This document shows positions 10,498 to 23,463 of a stretch of DNA of 64,000 bases, piece after piece. Both the position numbers and the translations under genes were made by a program. The stretch comes from Colletes latitarsis (lineage: Eukaryota > Arthropoda > Insecta > Hymenoptera > Colletidae): NCBI RefSeq assembly GCF_051014445.1, contig NC_135136.1:24384001-24448000 (forward strand), read 5' to 3'. The notes under the pieces were generated by a model. That model made no database searches and was not told the DNA's origin. It saw only the letters and a program-made list of their open reading frames with translations. The number at the start of each line of letters is the position of its first letter. The first letter of the stretch is position 1.

Positions 10498-13400
10498 TAA
10501 TGTGGTGACACACTGAAGCAGTCAATTAAACCTGGTTTCGATCAATATTTCAGAGGATAACACCGGTTAGGTCTGGGTTAGGTCTGGGAAATGCGCGCAT
10601 CTGGCTCATGATTTTGCCTTCTTCGCATACTTGTTGGCCAGATCCTGGGTTTTTTTCGTGTTTGAATCACGTAATAATGTGGTGACACACTGAAGCAGTC
10701 AATTAAACCTGGTTTCGATCAATATTTCAGAGGATAACACCGGTTAGGTCTGGGTTAGGTCTGGGAAATGCGCGCATCTGGCTCATGATTTTGCCTTCTT
10801 CGCATACTTGTTGGCCAGATACTGGGGTTTTTTCGTGTTTGAATCACGTAGTAATGTGGTGACACACTGAAGCAGTCAATTAAACCTGGTTTCGATCAAT
10901 ATTTTAGAGGATAACGCCGGTTAGGTCTGGGTTAGGTCTGGGATATGCGCGCATCTGGCTTATACTTTCGCCTTTTTCGCAAACTTGTTGGCTAGATCCT
11001 GGGTATTTTCCGTGTTTGAATCACGTAGTAATGTGGTGACACACTGAAGCAGTCAATTAAACCTGGTTTCGATCAATATTTTAGAGGATAACACCGGTTA
11101 GGTCTGGGTTAGGTCTGGGTTATGCCCGCATCTGGCTCATGATTTTGCCTTTTTCGCAAACTTGTTGGCTAGATCCTGGATTTTTTTCGGGTTTGAATCA
11201 CGTAGTAATGTGGTAACACACTGAAGCAGTCAATTAAACCTGGTTTCGATCAATATTTTAGAGGATAACACCGGTTAGGTCTGGGTTAGGTCTGGGTTAT
11301 GCCCGCATCTGGCTCATGATTTTGCCGTCTTCGCATACTTGTTGGCCAGATCCTGGGGTTTTTTCGTGTTTGAATCACGTAGTAATGTGGTAACACACTG
11401 AAGCAGTCAATTAAACCTGGTTTCGATCAATATTTCAGAGGATAACACCGGTTAGGTCTGGGTTAGGTCTGGGTTATGCCCGCATCTGTCTCATGATTTT
11501 GCCTTCTTCGCATACTTGTTGGCCAGATCCTGGGTTTTTTTCGTGTTTGAATCACGTAATAATGTGGTAACACACTGAAGCTGTCAAATAAACCTGGTTT
11601 CGATCAATATTTTAGAGGATAACGCCGGTTAGGTCTGGGTTAGGTCTGGGAAATGCGCGCATCTGGCTCATGATTTTGCCTTCTTCGCATACTTGTTGGC
11701 CAGATTCTGGGTTTCTTCTGGTTTGAATCACGTAGTAATGTGGTACCACACAGTAACAGTCAATGAAACCTGGATTCGGTCAGTATTTTAGAGGATAACA
11801 CCGGTTAGGTCTGGGTTAGGTCTGGGTTATGCCCGCATCTGGCTCATGATTTTGCCGTCTTCGCATACTTGTTGGCCAGATCCTGGGGTTTTTTCGTGTT
11901 TGAATCACGTAGTAATGTGGTAACACACTGAAGCAGTCAATTAAACCTGGTTTCGATCAATATTTCAGAGGATAACACCGGTTAGGTCTGGGTTAGGTCT
12001 GGGTTATGCCCGCATCTGTCTCATGATTTTGCCTTCTTCGCATACTTGTTGGCCAGATCCTGGGTTTTTTTCGTGTTTGAATCACGTAATAATGTGGTAA
12101 CACACTGAAGCAGTCAATTAAACCTGGTTTCGATCAATATTTTAGAGGATAACGCCGGTTAGGTCTGGGTTAGGTCTGGGAAATGCGCGCATCTGGCTCA
12201 TGATTGACCGTATTCGCATACTTGTTGGCCAGATCCTGGGGTTTTTTCGTGTTTGAATCACGTAGTAATGTGGTGACACACTGAAGCAGTCAATTAAACC
12301 TGGTTTCGATCAATATTTTAGAGGATAACACCGGTTAGGTCTGGGTTAGGTCTGGGAAATGCGCGCATCTGGCTCCTGATATTGCCTTCTTCGCATACTT
12401 GTTGGCCAGATCCTGGGTATTTTCCGTGTTTGAATCACGTAGTAATGTGGTAACACACTGAAGCAGTCAATTAAACCTGGTTTCGATCAATATTTTAGAG
12501 GATAACACCGGTTAGGTCTGGGTTAGGTCTGGGAAATGCGCGCATCTGGCTCCTGATATTGCCTTCTTCGCATACTTGTTGGCCAGATCCTGGGTTTTTT
12601 TCGTGTTTGAATCACGTAATAATGTGGTAACACACTGAAGCTGTCAATTAAACCTGGTTTCGATCAGTATTTTAGAGGATAACACCGGTTAGGTCTGGGT
12701 TAGGTCTGGGTTATGCCCGCATCTGGCTCATGATTTTGCCGTCTTCGCATACTTGTTGGCCAGATCCTGGGGTTTTTTCGTGTTTGAATCACGTAGTAAT
12801 GTGGTGACACACTGAAGCAGTCAATTAAACCTGGTTTCGATCAATATTTCAGAGGATAACACCGGTTAGGTCTGGGTTAGGTCTGGGATATGCGCGCATC
12901 TGGCTTATACTTTCGCCTTTTTCGTAAACTTGTTGGCTAGATCCTGGGTTTTTTTCGGGTTTGAATACCGCAGTAATGTGGTACCACATTGAAGCAGTCA
13001 ATTAAACCTGGTTTCGATCAATATTTTAGAGGATAACGCCGGTTAGGTCTGGGTTAGGTCTGGGTTATGCCCGCATCTGGCTCATGATTTTGCCGTCTTC
13101 GCATACTTGTTGGCCAGATCCTGGGGTTTTTTCGTGTTTGAATCACGTAGTAATGTGGTGACACACTGAAGCAGTCAATTAAACCTGGTTTCGATCAATA
13201 TTTTAGAGGATAACGCCGGTTAGGTCTGGGTTAGGTCTGGGTTATGCCCGCATCTGGCTCATGATTTTGCCTTCTTCGCATACTTGTTGGCCAGATCCTG
13301 GGTATTTTCCGTGTTTGAATCACGTAATAATGTGGTAACACACTGAAGCTGTCAATTAAACCTGGTTTCGATCAATATTTTAGAGGATAACACCGGTTAG

Positions 13401-13511
13401 GTCTGGGTTAGGTCTGGGATATGCGCGCATCTGGCTTATACTTTCGCCTTTTTCGCAAACTTGTTGGCTAGATCCTGGGTATTTTCCGTGTTTGAATCAC
13501 GTAGTAATGTG

Positions 13512-16500
13512 GTGACACACTGAAGCAGTCAATTAAACCTGGTTTCGATCAATATTTTAGAGGATAACACCGGTTAGGTCTGGGTTAGGTCTGGGTTATG
13601 CCCGCATCTGGCTCATGATTATGCCTTCTTCGCATACTTGTTGGCCAGATCCTGGGTTTCTTCTGGTTTGAATCACGTAGTAATGTGGTACCACACAGTA
13701 ACAGTCAATTAAACCTGGATTCGGTCAGTATTTTAGAGGATAACACCGGTTAGGTCTGGGTTAGGTCTGGGATATGCGCGCATCTGGCTTATACTTTCGC
13801 CTTTTTCGTAAACTTGTTGGCTAGATCCTGGGTTTTTTTCGGGTTTGAATACCGCAGTAATGTGGTACCACATTGAAGCAGTCAATTAAACCTGGTTTCG
13901 ATCAATATTTTAGAGGATAACGCCGGTTAGGTCTGGGTTAGGTCTGGGAAATGCGCGCATCTGGCTTATACTTTCGCCTTTTTCGCAAACTTGTTGGCTA
14001 GATCCTGGGTATTTTCCGTGTTTGAATCACGTAGTAATGTGGTGACACACTGAAGCAGTCAATTAAACCTGGTTTCGATCAATATTTTAGAGGATAACAC
14101 CGGTTAGGTCTGGGTTAGGTCTGGGTTATGCCCGCATCTGGCTCATGATTTTGCCTTCTTCGCATACTTGTTGGCCAGATCCTGGGTTTTTTTCGTGTTT
14201 GAATCACGTAATAATGTGGTAACACACTGAAGCTGTCAAATAAACCTGGTTTCGATCAATATTTTAGAGGATAACACCGGTTAGGTCTGGGTTAGGTCTG
14301 GGATATGCGCGCATCTGGCTTATACTTTCGCCTTTTTCGTAAACTTGTTGGCTAGATCCTGGGTTTTTTTCGGGTTTGAATACCGCAGTAATGTGGTACC
14401 ACATTGAAGCAGTCAATTAAACCTGGTTTCGATCAATATTTTAGAGGATAACGCCGGTTAGGTCTGGGTTAGGTCTGGGAAATGCGCGCATCTGGCTTAT
14501 ACTTTCGCCTTTTTCGCAAACTTGTTGGCTAGATCCTGGGTATTTTCCGTGTTTGAATCACGTAGTAATGTGGTGACACACTGAAGCAGTCAATTAAACC
14601 TGGTTTCGATCAATATTTTAGAGGATAACGCCGGTTAGGTCTGGGTTAGGTCTGGGAAATGCGCGCATCTGGCTCATGATTTTGCCTTCTTCGCATACTT
14701 GTTGGCCAGATTCTGGGTTTCTTCTGGTTTGAATCACGTAGTAATGTGGTACCACACAGTAACAGTCAATGAAACCTGGATTCGGTCAGTATTTTAGAGG
14801 ATAACACCGGTTAGGTCTGGGTTAGGTCTGGGTTATGCCCGCATCTGGCTCATGATTTTGCCGTCTTCGCATACTTGTTGGCCAGATCCTGGGGTTTTTT
14901 CGTGTTTGAATCACGTAGTAATGTGGTAACACACTGAAGCAGTCAATTAAACCTGGTTTCGATCAATATTTCAGAGGATAACACCGGTTAGGTCTGGGTT
15001 AGGTCTGGGTTATGCCCGCATCTGTCTCATGATTTTGCCTTCTTCGCATACTTGTTGGCCAGATCCTGGGTTTTTTTCGTGTTTGAATCACGTAATAATG
15101 TGGTAACACACTGAAGCAGTCAATTAAACCTGGTTTCGATCAATATTTTAGAGGATAACGCCGGTTAGGTCTGGGTTAGGTCTGGGAAATGCGCGCATCT
15201 GGCTCATGATTGACCGTATTCGCATACTTGTTGGCCAGATCCTGGGGTTTTTTCGTGTTTGAATCACGTAGTAATGTGGTGACACACTGAAGCAGTCAAT
15301 TAAACCTGGTTTCGATCAATATTTTAGAGGATAACACCGGTTAGGTCTGGGTTAGGTCTGGGAAATGCGCGCATCTGGCTCCTGATATTGCCTTCTTCGC
15401 ATACTTGTTGGCCAGATCCTGGGTATTTTCCGTGTTTGAATCACGTAGTAATGTGGTAACACACTGAAGCAGTCAATTAAACCTGGTTTCGATCAATATT
15501 TTAGAGGATAACACCGGTTAGGTCTGGGTTAGGTCTGGGAAATGCGCGCATCTGGCTCCTGATATTGCCTTCTTCGCATACTTGTTGGCCAGATCCTGGG
15601 TTTTTTTCGTGTTTGAATCACGTAATAATGTGGTAACACACTGAAGCTGTCAATTAAACCTGGTTTCGATCAGTATTTTAGAGGATAACACCGGTTAGGT
15701 CTGGGTTAGGTCTGGGTTATGCCCGCATCTGGCTCATGATTTTGCCGTCTTCGCATACTTGTTGGCCAGATCCTGGGGTTTTTTCGTGTTTGAATCACGT
15801 AGTAATGTGGTGACACACTGAAGCAGTCAATTAAACCTGGTTTCGATCAATATTTTAGAGGATAACGCCGGTTAGGTCTGGGAAATGCGCGCATCTGGCT
15901 CATGATTTTGCCTTCTTCGCATACTTGTTGGCCAGATCCTGGGTTTTTTTCGTGTTTGAATCACGTAGTAATGTGGTGACACACTGAAGCAGTCAATTAA
16001 ACCTGGTTTCGATCAATATTTTAGAGGATAACACCGGTTAGGTCTGGGTTAGGTCTGGGTTATGCCCGCATCTGGCTCATGATTTTGCCGTCTTCGCATA
16101 CTTGTTGGCCAGATCCTGGGGTTTTTTCGTGTTTGAATCACGTAGTAATGTGGTGACACACTGAAGCAGTCAATTAAACCTGGTTTCGATCAATATTTCA
16201 GAGGATAACACCGGTTAGGTCTGGGTTAGGTCTGGGATATGCGCGCATCTGGCTTATACTTTCGCCTTTTTCGTAAACTTGTTGGCTAGATCCTGGGTTT
16301 TTTTCGGGTTTGAATACCGCAGTAATGTGGTACCACATTGAAGCAGTCAATTAAACCTGGTTTCGATCAATATTTTAGAGGATAACGCCGGTTAGGTCTG
16401 GGTTAGGTCTGGGTTATGCCCGCATCTGGCTCATGATTTTGCCGTCTTCGCATACTTGTTGGCCAGATCCTGGGGTTTTTTCGTGTTTGAATCACGTAGT

Positions 16501-18620
16501 AATGTGGTGACACACTGAAGCAGTCAATTAAACCTGGTTTCGATCAATATTTTAGAGGATAACGCCGGTTAGGTCTGGGTTAGGTCTGGGTTATGCCCGC
16601 ATCTGTCTCATGATTTTGCCTTCTTCGCATACTTGTTGGCCAGATTCTGGGTTTCTTCTGGTTTGAATCACGTAGTAATGTGGTACCACACAGTAACAGT
16701 CAATGAAACCTGGATTCGGTCAGTATTTTAGAGGATAACACCGGTTAGGTCTGGGTTAGGTCTGGGTTATGCCCGCATCTGGCTCATGATTTTGCCTTCT
16801 TCGCATACTTGTTGGCCAGATTCTGGGTTTCTTCTGGTTTGAATCACGTAGTAATGTGGTACCACACAGTAACAGTCAATGAAACCTGGATTCGGTCAGT
16901 ATTTTAGAGGATAACACCGGTTAGGTCTGGGTTAGGTCTGGGTTATGCCCGCATCTGGCTCATGATTTTGCCGTCTTCGCATACTTGTTGGCCAGATCCT
17001 GGGGTTTTTTCGTGTTTGAATCACGTAGTAATGTGGTAACACACTGAAGCAGTCAATTAAACCTGGTTTCGATCAATATTTCAGAGGATAACACCGGTTA
17101 GGTCTGGGTTAGGTCTGGGTTATGCCCGCATCTGTCTCATGATTTTGCCTTCTTCGCATACTTGTTGGCCAGATCCTGGGTTTTTTTCGTGTTTGAATCA
17201 CGTAATAATGTGGTAACACACTGAAGCAGTCAATTAAACCTGGTTTCGATCAATATTTTAGAGGATAACGCCGGTTAGGTCTGGGTTAGGTCTGGGAAAT
17301 GCGCGCATCTGGCTCATGATTGACCGTATTCGCATACTTGTTGGCCAGATCCTGGGGTTTTTTCGTGTTTGAATCACGTAGTAATGTGGTGACACACTGA
17401 AGCAGTCAATTAAACCTGGTTTCGATCAATATTTTAGAGGATAACGCCGGTTAGGTCTGGGTTAGGTCTGGGTTATGCCCGCATCTGGCTCATGATTTTG
17501 CCGTCTTCGCATACTTGTTGGCCAGATCCTGGGGTTTTTTCGTGTTTGAATCACGTAGTAATGTGGTGACACACTGAAGCAGTCAATTAAACCTGGTTTC
17601 GATCAATATTTTAGAGGATAACACCGGTTAGGTCTGGGTTAGGTCTGGGTTATGCCCGCATCTGGCTCATGATTTTGCCGTCTTCGCATACTTGTTGGCC
17701 AGATCCTGGGGTTTATTCGTGTTTGAATCACGTAGTAATGTGGTGACACACTGAAGCAGTCAATTAAACCTGGTTTCGATCAATATTTCAGAGGATAACA
17801 CCGGTTAGGTCTGGGTTAGGTCTGGGATATGCGCGCATCTGGCTTATACTTTCGCCTTTTTCGTAAACTTGTTGGCTAGATCCTGGGTTTTTTTCGGGTT
17901 TGAATACCGCAGTAATGTGGTACCACATTGAAGCAGTCAATTAAACCTGGTTTCGATCAATATTTTAGAGGATAACGCCGGTTAGGTCTGGGTTAGGTCT
18001 GGGAAATGCGCGCATCTGGCTCATGATTTTGCCGTCTTCGCATACTTGTTGGCCAGATCCTGGGGTTTTTTCGTGTTTGAATCACGTAGTAATGTGGTGA
18101 CACACTGAAGCAGTCAATTAAACCTGGTTTCGATCAATATTTTAGAGGATAACACCGGTTAGGTCTGGGTTAGGTCTGGGAAATGCGCGCATCTGGCTCC
18201 TGATATTGCCTTCTTCGCATACTTGTTGGCCAGATCCTGGGTATTTTCCGTGTTTGAATCACGTAGTAATGTGGTAACACACTGAAGCAGTCAATTAAAC
18301 CTGGTTTCGATCAATATTTTAGAGGATAACACCGGTTAGGTCTGGGTTAGGTCTGGGAAATGCGCGCATCTGGCTCCTGATATTGCCTTCTTCGCATACT
18401 TGTTGGCCAGATCCTGGGTTTTTTTCGTGTTTGAATCACGTAATAATGTGGTAACACACTGAAGCAGTCAATTAAACCTGGTTTCGATCAATATTTTAGA
18501 GGATAACGCCGGTTAGGTCTGGGTTAGGTCTGGGTTATGCCCGCATCTGGCTCATGATTTTGCCGTCTTCGCATACTTGTTGGCCAGATCCTGGGGTTTT
18601 TTCGTGTTTGAATCACGTAA
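13512..18620 (+). repeat. S1 higher-order block, right copy
   Basis: Partner of 5,742-10,497, longer by two monomers. Boundaries are placed where variant bases (gtgac versus gtaac, agtaatg versus aataatg) stop agreeing. Confidence 0.8.
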
Positions 18621-19839
18621 TAATGTGGTAACACACTGAAGCTGTCAAATAAACCTGGTTTCGATCAATATTTTAGAGGATAACACCGGTTAGGTCTGGG
18701 TTAGGTCTGGGATATGCGCGCATCTGGCTTATACTTTCGCCTTTTTCGTAAACTTGTTGGCTAGATCCTGGGTTTTTTTCGGGTTTGAATACCGCAGTAA
18801 TGTGGTACCACATTGAAGCAGTCAATTAAACCTGGTTTCGATCAATATTTTAGAGGATAACGCCGGTTAGGTCTGGGTTAGGTCTGGGAAATGCGCGCAT
18901 CTGGCTTATACTTTCGCCTTTTTCGCAAACTTGTTGGCTAGATCCTGGGTATTTTCCGTGTTTGAATCACGTAGTAATGTGGTGACACACTGAAGCAGTC
19001 AATTAAACCTGGTTTCGATCAATATTTTAGAGGATAACACCGGTTAGGTCTGGGTTAGGTCTGGGTTATGCCCGCATCTGGCTCATGATTTTGCCGTCTT
19101 CGCATACTTGTTGGCCAGATCCTGGGGTTTTTTCGTGTTTGAATCACGTAATAATGTGGTAACACACTGAAGCTGTCAAATAAACCTGGTTTCGATCAAT
19201 ATTTTAGAGGATAACGCCGGTTAGGTCTGGGTTAGGTCTGGGAAATGCGCGCATCTGGCTCATGATTTTGCCTTCTTCGCATACTTGTTGGCCAGATTCT
19301 GGGTTTCTTCTGGTTTGAATCACGTAGTAATGTGGTACCACACAGTAACAGTCAATGAAACCTGGATTCGGTCAGTATTTTAGAGGATAACACCGGTTAG
19401 GTCTGGGTTAGGTCTGGGTTATGCCCGCATCTGGCTCATGATTTTGCCGTCTTCGCATACTTGTTGGCCAGATCCTGGGGTTTTTTCGTGTTTGAATCAC
19501 GTAGTAATGTGGTAACACACTGAAGCAGTCAATTAAACCTGGTTTCGATCAATATTTCAGAGGATAACACCGGTTAGGTCTGGGTTAGGTCTGGGTTATG
19601 CCCGCATCTGTCTCATGATTTTGCCTTCTTCGCATACTTGTTGGCCAGATCCTGGGTTTTTTTCGTGTTTGAATCACGTAATAATGTGGTAACACACTGA
19701 AGCAGTCAATTAAACCTGGTTTCGATCAATATTTTAGAGGATAACGCCGGTTAGGTCTGGGTTAGGTCTGGGAAATGCGCGCATCTGGCTCATGATTGAC
19801 CGTATTCGCATACTTGTTGGCCAGATCCTGGGGTTTTTT

Positions 19840-22800
19840 CGTGTTTGAATCACGTAGTAATGTGGTGACACACTGAAGCAGTCAATTAAACCTGGTTTCG
19901 ATCAATATTTTAGAGGATAACACCGGTTAGGTCTGGGTTAGGTCTGGGAAATGCGCGCATCTGGCTCCTGATATTGCCTTCTTCGCATACTTGTTGGCCA
20001 GATCCTGGGTATTTTCCGTGTTTGAATCACGTAGTAATGTGGTAACACACTGAAGCAGTCAATTAAACCTGGTTTCGATCAATATTTTAGAGGATAACAC
20101 CGGTTAGGTCTGGGTTAGGTCTGGGAAATGCGCGCATCTGGCTCCTGATATTGCCTTCTTCGCATACTTGTTGGCCAGATCCTGGGTTTTTTTCGTGTTT
20201 GAATCACGTAATAATGTGGTAACACACTGAAGCTGTCAATTAAACCTGGTTTCGATCAGTATTTTAGAGGATAACACCGGTTAGGTCTGGGTTAGGTCTG
20301 GGTTATGCCCGCATCTGGCTCATGATTTTGCCGTCTTCGCATACTTGTTGGCCAGATCCTGGGGTTTTTTCGTGTTTGAATCACGTAGTAATGTGGTGAC
20401 ACACTGAAGCAGTCAATTAAACCTGGTTTCGATCAATATTTTAGAGGATAACGCCGGTTAGGTCTGGGAAATGCGCGCATCTGGCTCATGATTATGCCTT
20501 CTTCGCATACTTGTTGGCCAGATCCTGGGTTTTTTTCGGGTTTGAATCACGTAGTAATGTGGTACCACACAGTAACAGTCAATTAAACCTGGATTCGGCC
20601 AGTATTTTAGAGGATAACACCGGTTAGGTCTGGGTTAGGTCTGGGATATGCCCGCATCTGGCTCATGATTTTGCCTTCTTCGCATACTTGTTGGCCAGAT
20701 CCTGGGTTTTTTTCGTATTTGAATCACGTAGTAATGTGGTAACACACTGAAGCAGTCAATTAAACCTGGTTTCGATCAATATTTTAGAGGATAACACCGG
20801 TTAGGTCTGGGTTAGGTCTGGGTTATGCCCGCATCTGGCTCATGATTATGCCTTCTTCGCATACTTGTTGGCCAGATCCTGGGTTTCTTCTGGTTTGAAT
20901 CACGTAGTAATGTGGTACCACACAGTAACAGTCAATTAAACCTGGATTCGGTCAGTATTTTAGAGGATAACACCGGTTAGGTCTGGGTTAGGTCTGGGAT
21001 ATGCGCGCATCAGGCTCATGATTTTGCCTTCTTCGCATACTTGTTGGCCAGATCCTGGGTTTTTTTCGTGTTTGAATCACGTAATAATGTGGTAACACAC
21101 TGAAGCTGTCAAATAAACCTGGTTTCGATCAATATTTTAGAGGATAACACCGGTTAGGTCTGGGTTAGGTCTGGGTTATGCCCGCATCTGGCTCATGATT
21201 TTGCCTTTTTCGCAAACTTGTTGGCTAGATCCTGGGTTTTTTTCGGGTTTGAATCACGTAATAATGTGGTAACACACTGAAGCTGTCAATTAAACCTGGT
21301 TTCGATCAATATTTTAGAGGATAACACCGGTTAGGTCTGGGTTAGGTCTGGGATATGCGCGCATCTGGCTTATACTTTCGCCTTTTTCGTAAACTTGTTG
21401 GCTAGATCCTGGGTTTTTTTCGGGTTTGAATACCGCAGTAATGTGGTACCACATTGAAGCAGTCAATTAAACCTGGTTTCGATCAATATTTTAGAGGATA
21501 ACGCCGGTTAGGTCTGGGTTAGGTCTGGTAAATGCGCGCATCTGGCTTATACTTTCGCCTTTTTCGCAAACTTGTTGGCTAGATCCTGGGTATTTTCCGT
21601 GTTTGAATCACGTAGTAATGTGGTGACACACTGAAGCAGTCAATTAAACCTGGTTTCGATCAATATTTTAGAGGATAACACCGGTTAGGTCTGGGTTAGG
21701 TCTGGGAAATGCGCGCATCTGGCTCCTGATATTGCCTTCTTCGCATACTTGTTGGCCAGATCCTGGGTATTTTCCGTGTTTGAATCACGTAGTAATGTGG
21801 TAACACACTGAAGCAGTCAATTAAACCTGGTTTCGATCAATATTTTAGAGGATAACACCGGTTAGGTCTGGGTTAGGTCTGGGAAATGCGCGCATCTGGC
21901 TCCTGATATTGCCTTCTTCGCATACTTGTTGGCCAGATCCTGGGTTTTTTTCGTGTTTGAATCACGTAATAATGTGGTAACACACTGAAGCTGTCAATTA
22001 AACCTGGTTTCGATCAGTATTTTAGAGGATAACACCGGTTAGGTCTGGGTTAGGTCTGGGTTATGCCCGCATCTGGCTCATGATTTTGCCGTCTTCGCAT
22101 ACTTGTTGGCCAGATCCTGGGGTTTTTTCGTGTTTGAATCACGTAGTAATGTGGTGACACACTGAAGCAGTCAATTAAACCTGGTTTCGATCAATATTTT
22201 AGAGGATAACGCCGGTTAGGTCTGGGAAATGCGCGCATCTGGCTCATGATTATGCCTTCTTCGCATACTTGTTGGCCAGATCCTGGGTTTTTTTCGGGTT
22301 TGAATCACGTAGTAATGTGGTACCACACAGTAACAGTCAATTAAACCTGGATTCGGCCAGTATTTTAGAGGATAACACCGGTTAGGTCTGGGTTAGGTCT
22401 GGGATATGCCCGCATCTGGCTCATGATTTTGCCTTCTTCGCATACTTGTTGGCCAGATCCTGGGTTTTTTTCGTATTTGAATCACGTAGTAATGTGGTAA
22501 CACACTGAAGCAGTCAATTAAACCTGGTTTCGATCAATATTTTAGAGGATAACACCGGTTAGGTCTGGGTTAGGTCTGGGTTATGCCCGCATCTGGCTCA
22601 TGATTATGCCTTCTTCGCATACTTGTTGGCCAGATCCTGGGTTTCTTCTGGTTTGAATCACGTAGTAATGTGGTACCACACAGTAACAGTCAATTAAACC
22701 TGGATTCGGTCAGTATTTTAGAGGATAACACCGGTTAGGTCTGGGTTAGGTCTGGGATATGCGCGCATCAGGCTCATGATTTTGCCTTCTTCGCATACTT

Positions 22801-23463
22801 GTTGGCCAGATCCTGGGTTTTTTTCGTGTTTGAATCACGTAATAATGTGGTAACACACTGAAGCTGTCAAATAAACCTGGTTTCGATCAATATTTTAGAG
22901 GATAACACCGGTTAGGTCTGGGTTAGGTCTGGGTTATGCCCGCATCTGGCTCATGATTTTGCCTTTTTCGCAAACTTGTTGGCTAGATCCTGGGTTTTTT
23001 TCGGGTTTGAATCACGTAATAATGTGGTAACACACTGAAGCTGTCAATTAAACCTGGTTTCGATCAATATTTTAGAGGATAACACCGGTTAGGTCTGGGT
23101 TAGGTCTGGGATATGCGCGCATCTGGCTTATACTTTCGCCTTTTTCGTAAACTTGTTGGCTAGATCCTGGGTTTTTTTCGGGTTTGAATACCGCAGTAAT
23201 GTGGTACCACATTGAAGCAGTCAATTAAACCTGGTTTCGATCAATATTTTAGAGGATAACGCCGGTTAGGTCTGGGTTAGGTCTGGGAAATGCGCGCATC
23301 TGGCTTATACTTTCGCCTTTTTCGCAAACTTGTTGGCTAGATCCTGGGTATTTTCCGTGTTTGAATCACGTAGTAATGTGGTGACACACTGAAGCAGTCA
23401 ATTAAACCTGGTTTCGATCAATATTTTAGAGGATAACACCGGTTAGGTCTGGGTTAGGTCTGG
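19840..23463 (+). repeat. S1 10-mer higher-order tandem duplication, period 1,758 bp
   Basis: 19,840-21,705 repeats as 21,598-23,463 at a constant offset of 1,758 bp. That is ten monomers, one of which lacks one 11-base telomere-like motif. The single difference noticed is tctggtaaatg versus tctgggaaatg near 21,528. This is probably the most recent amplification within the array. Confidence 0.8.
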
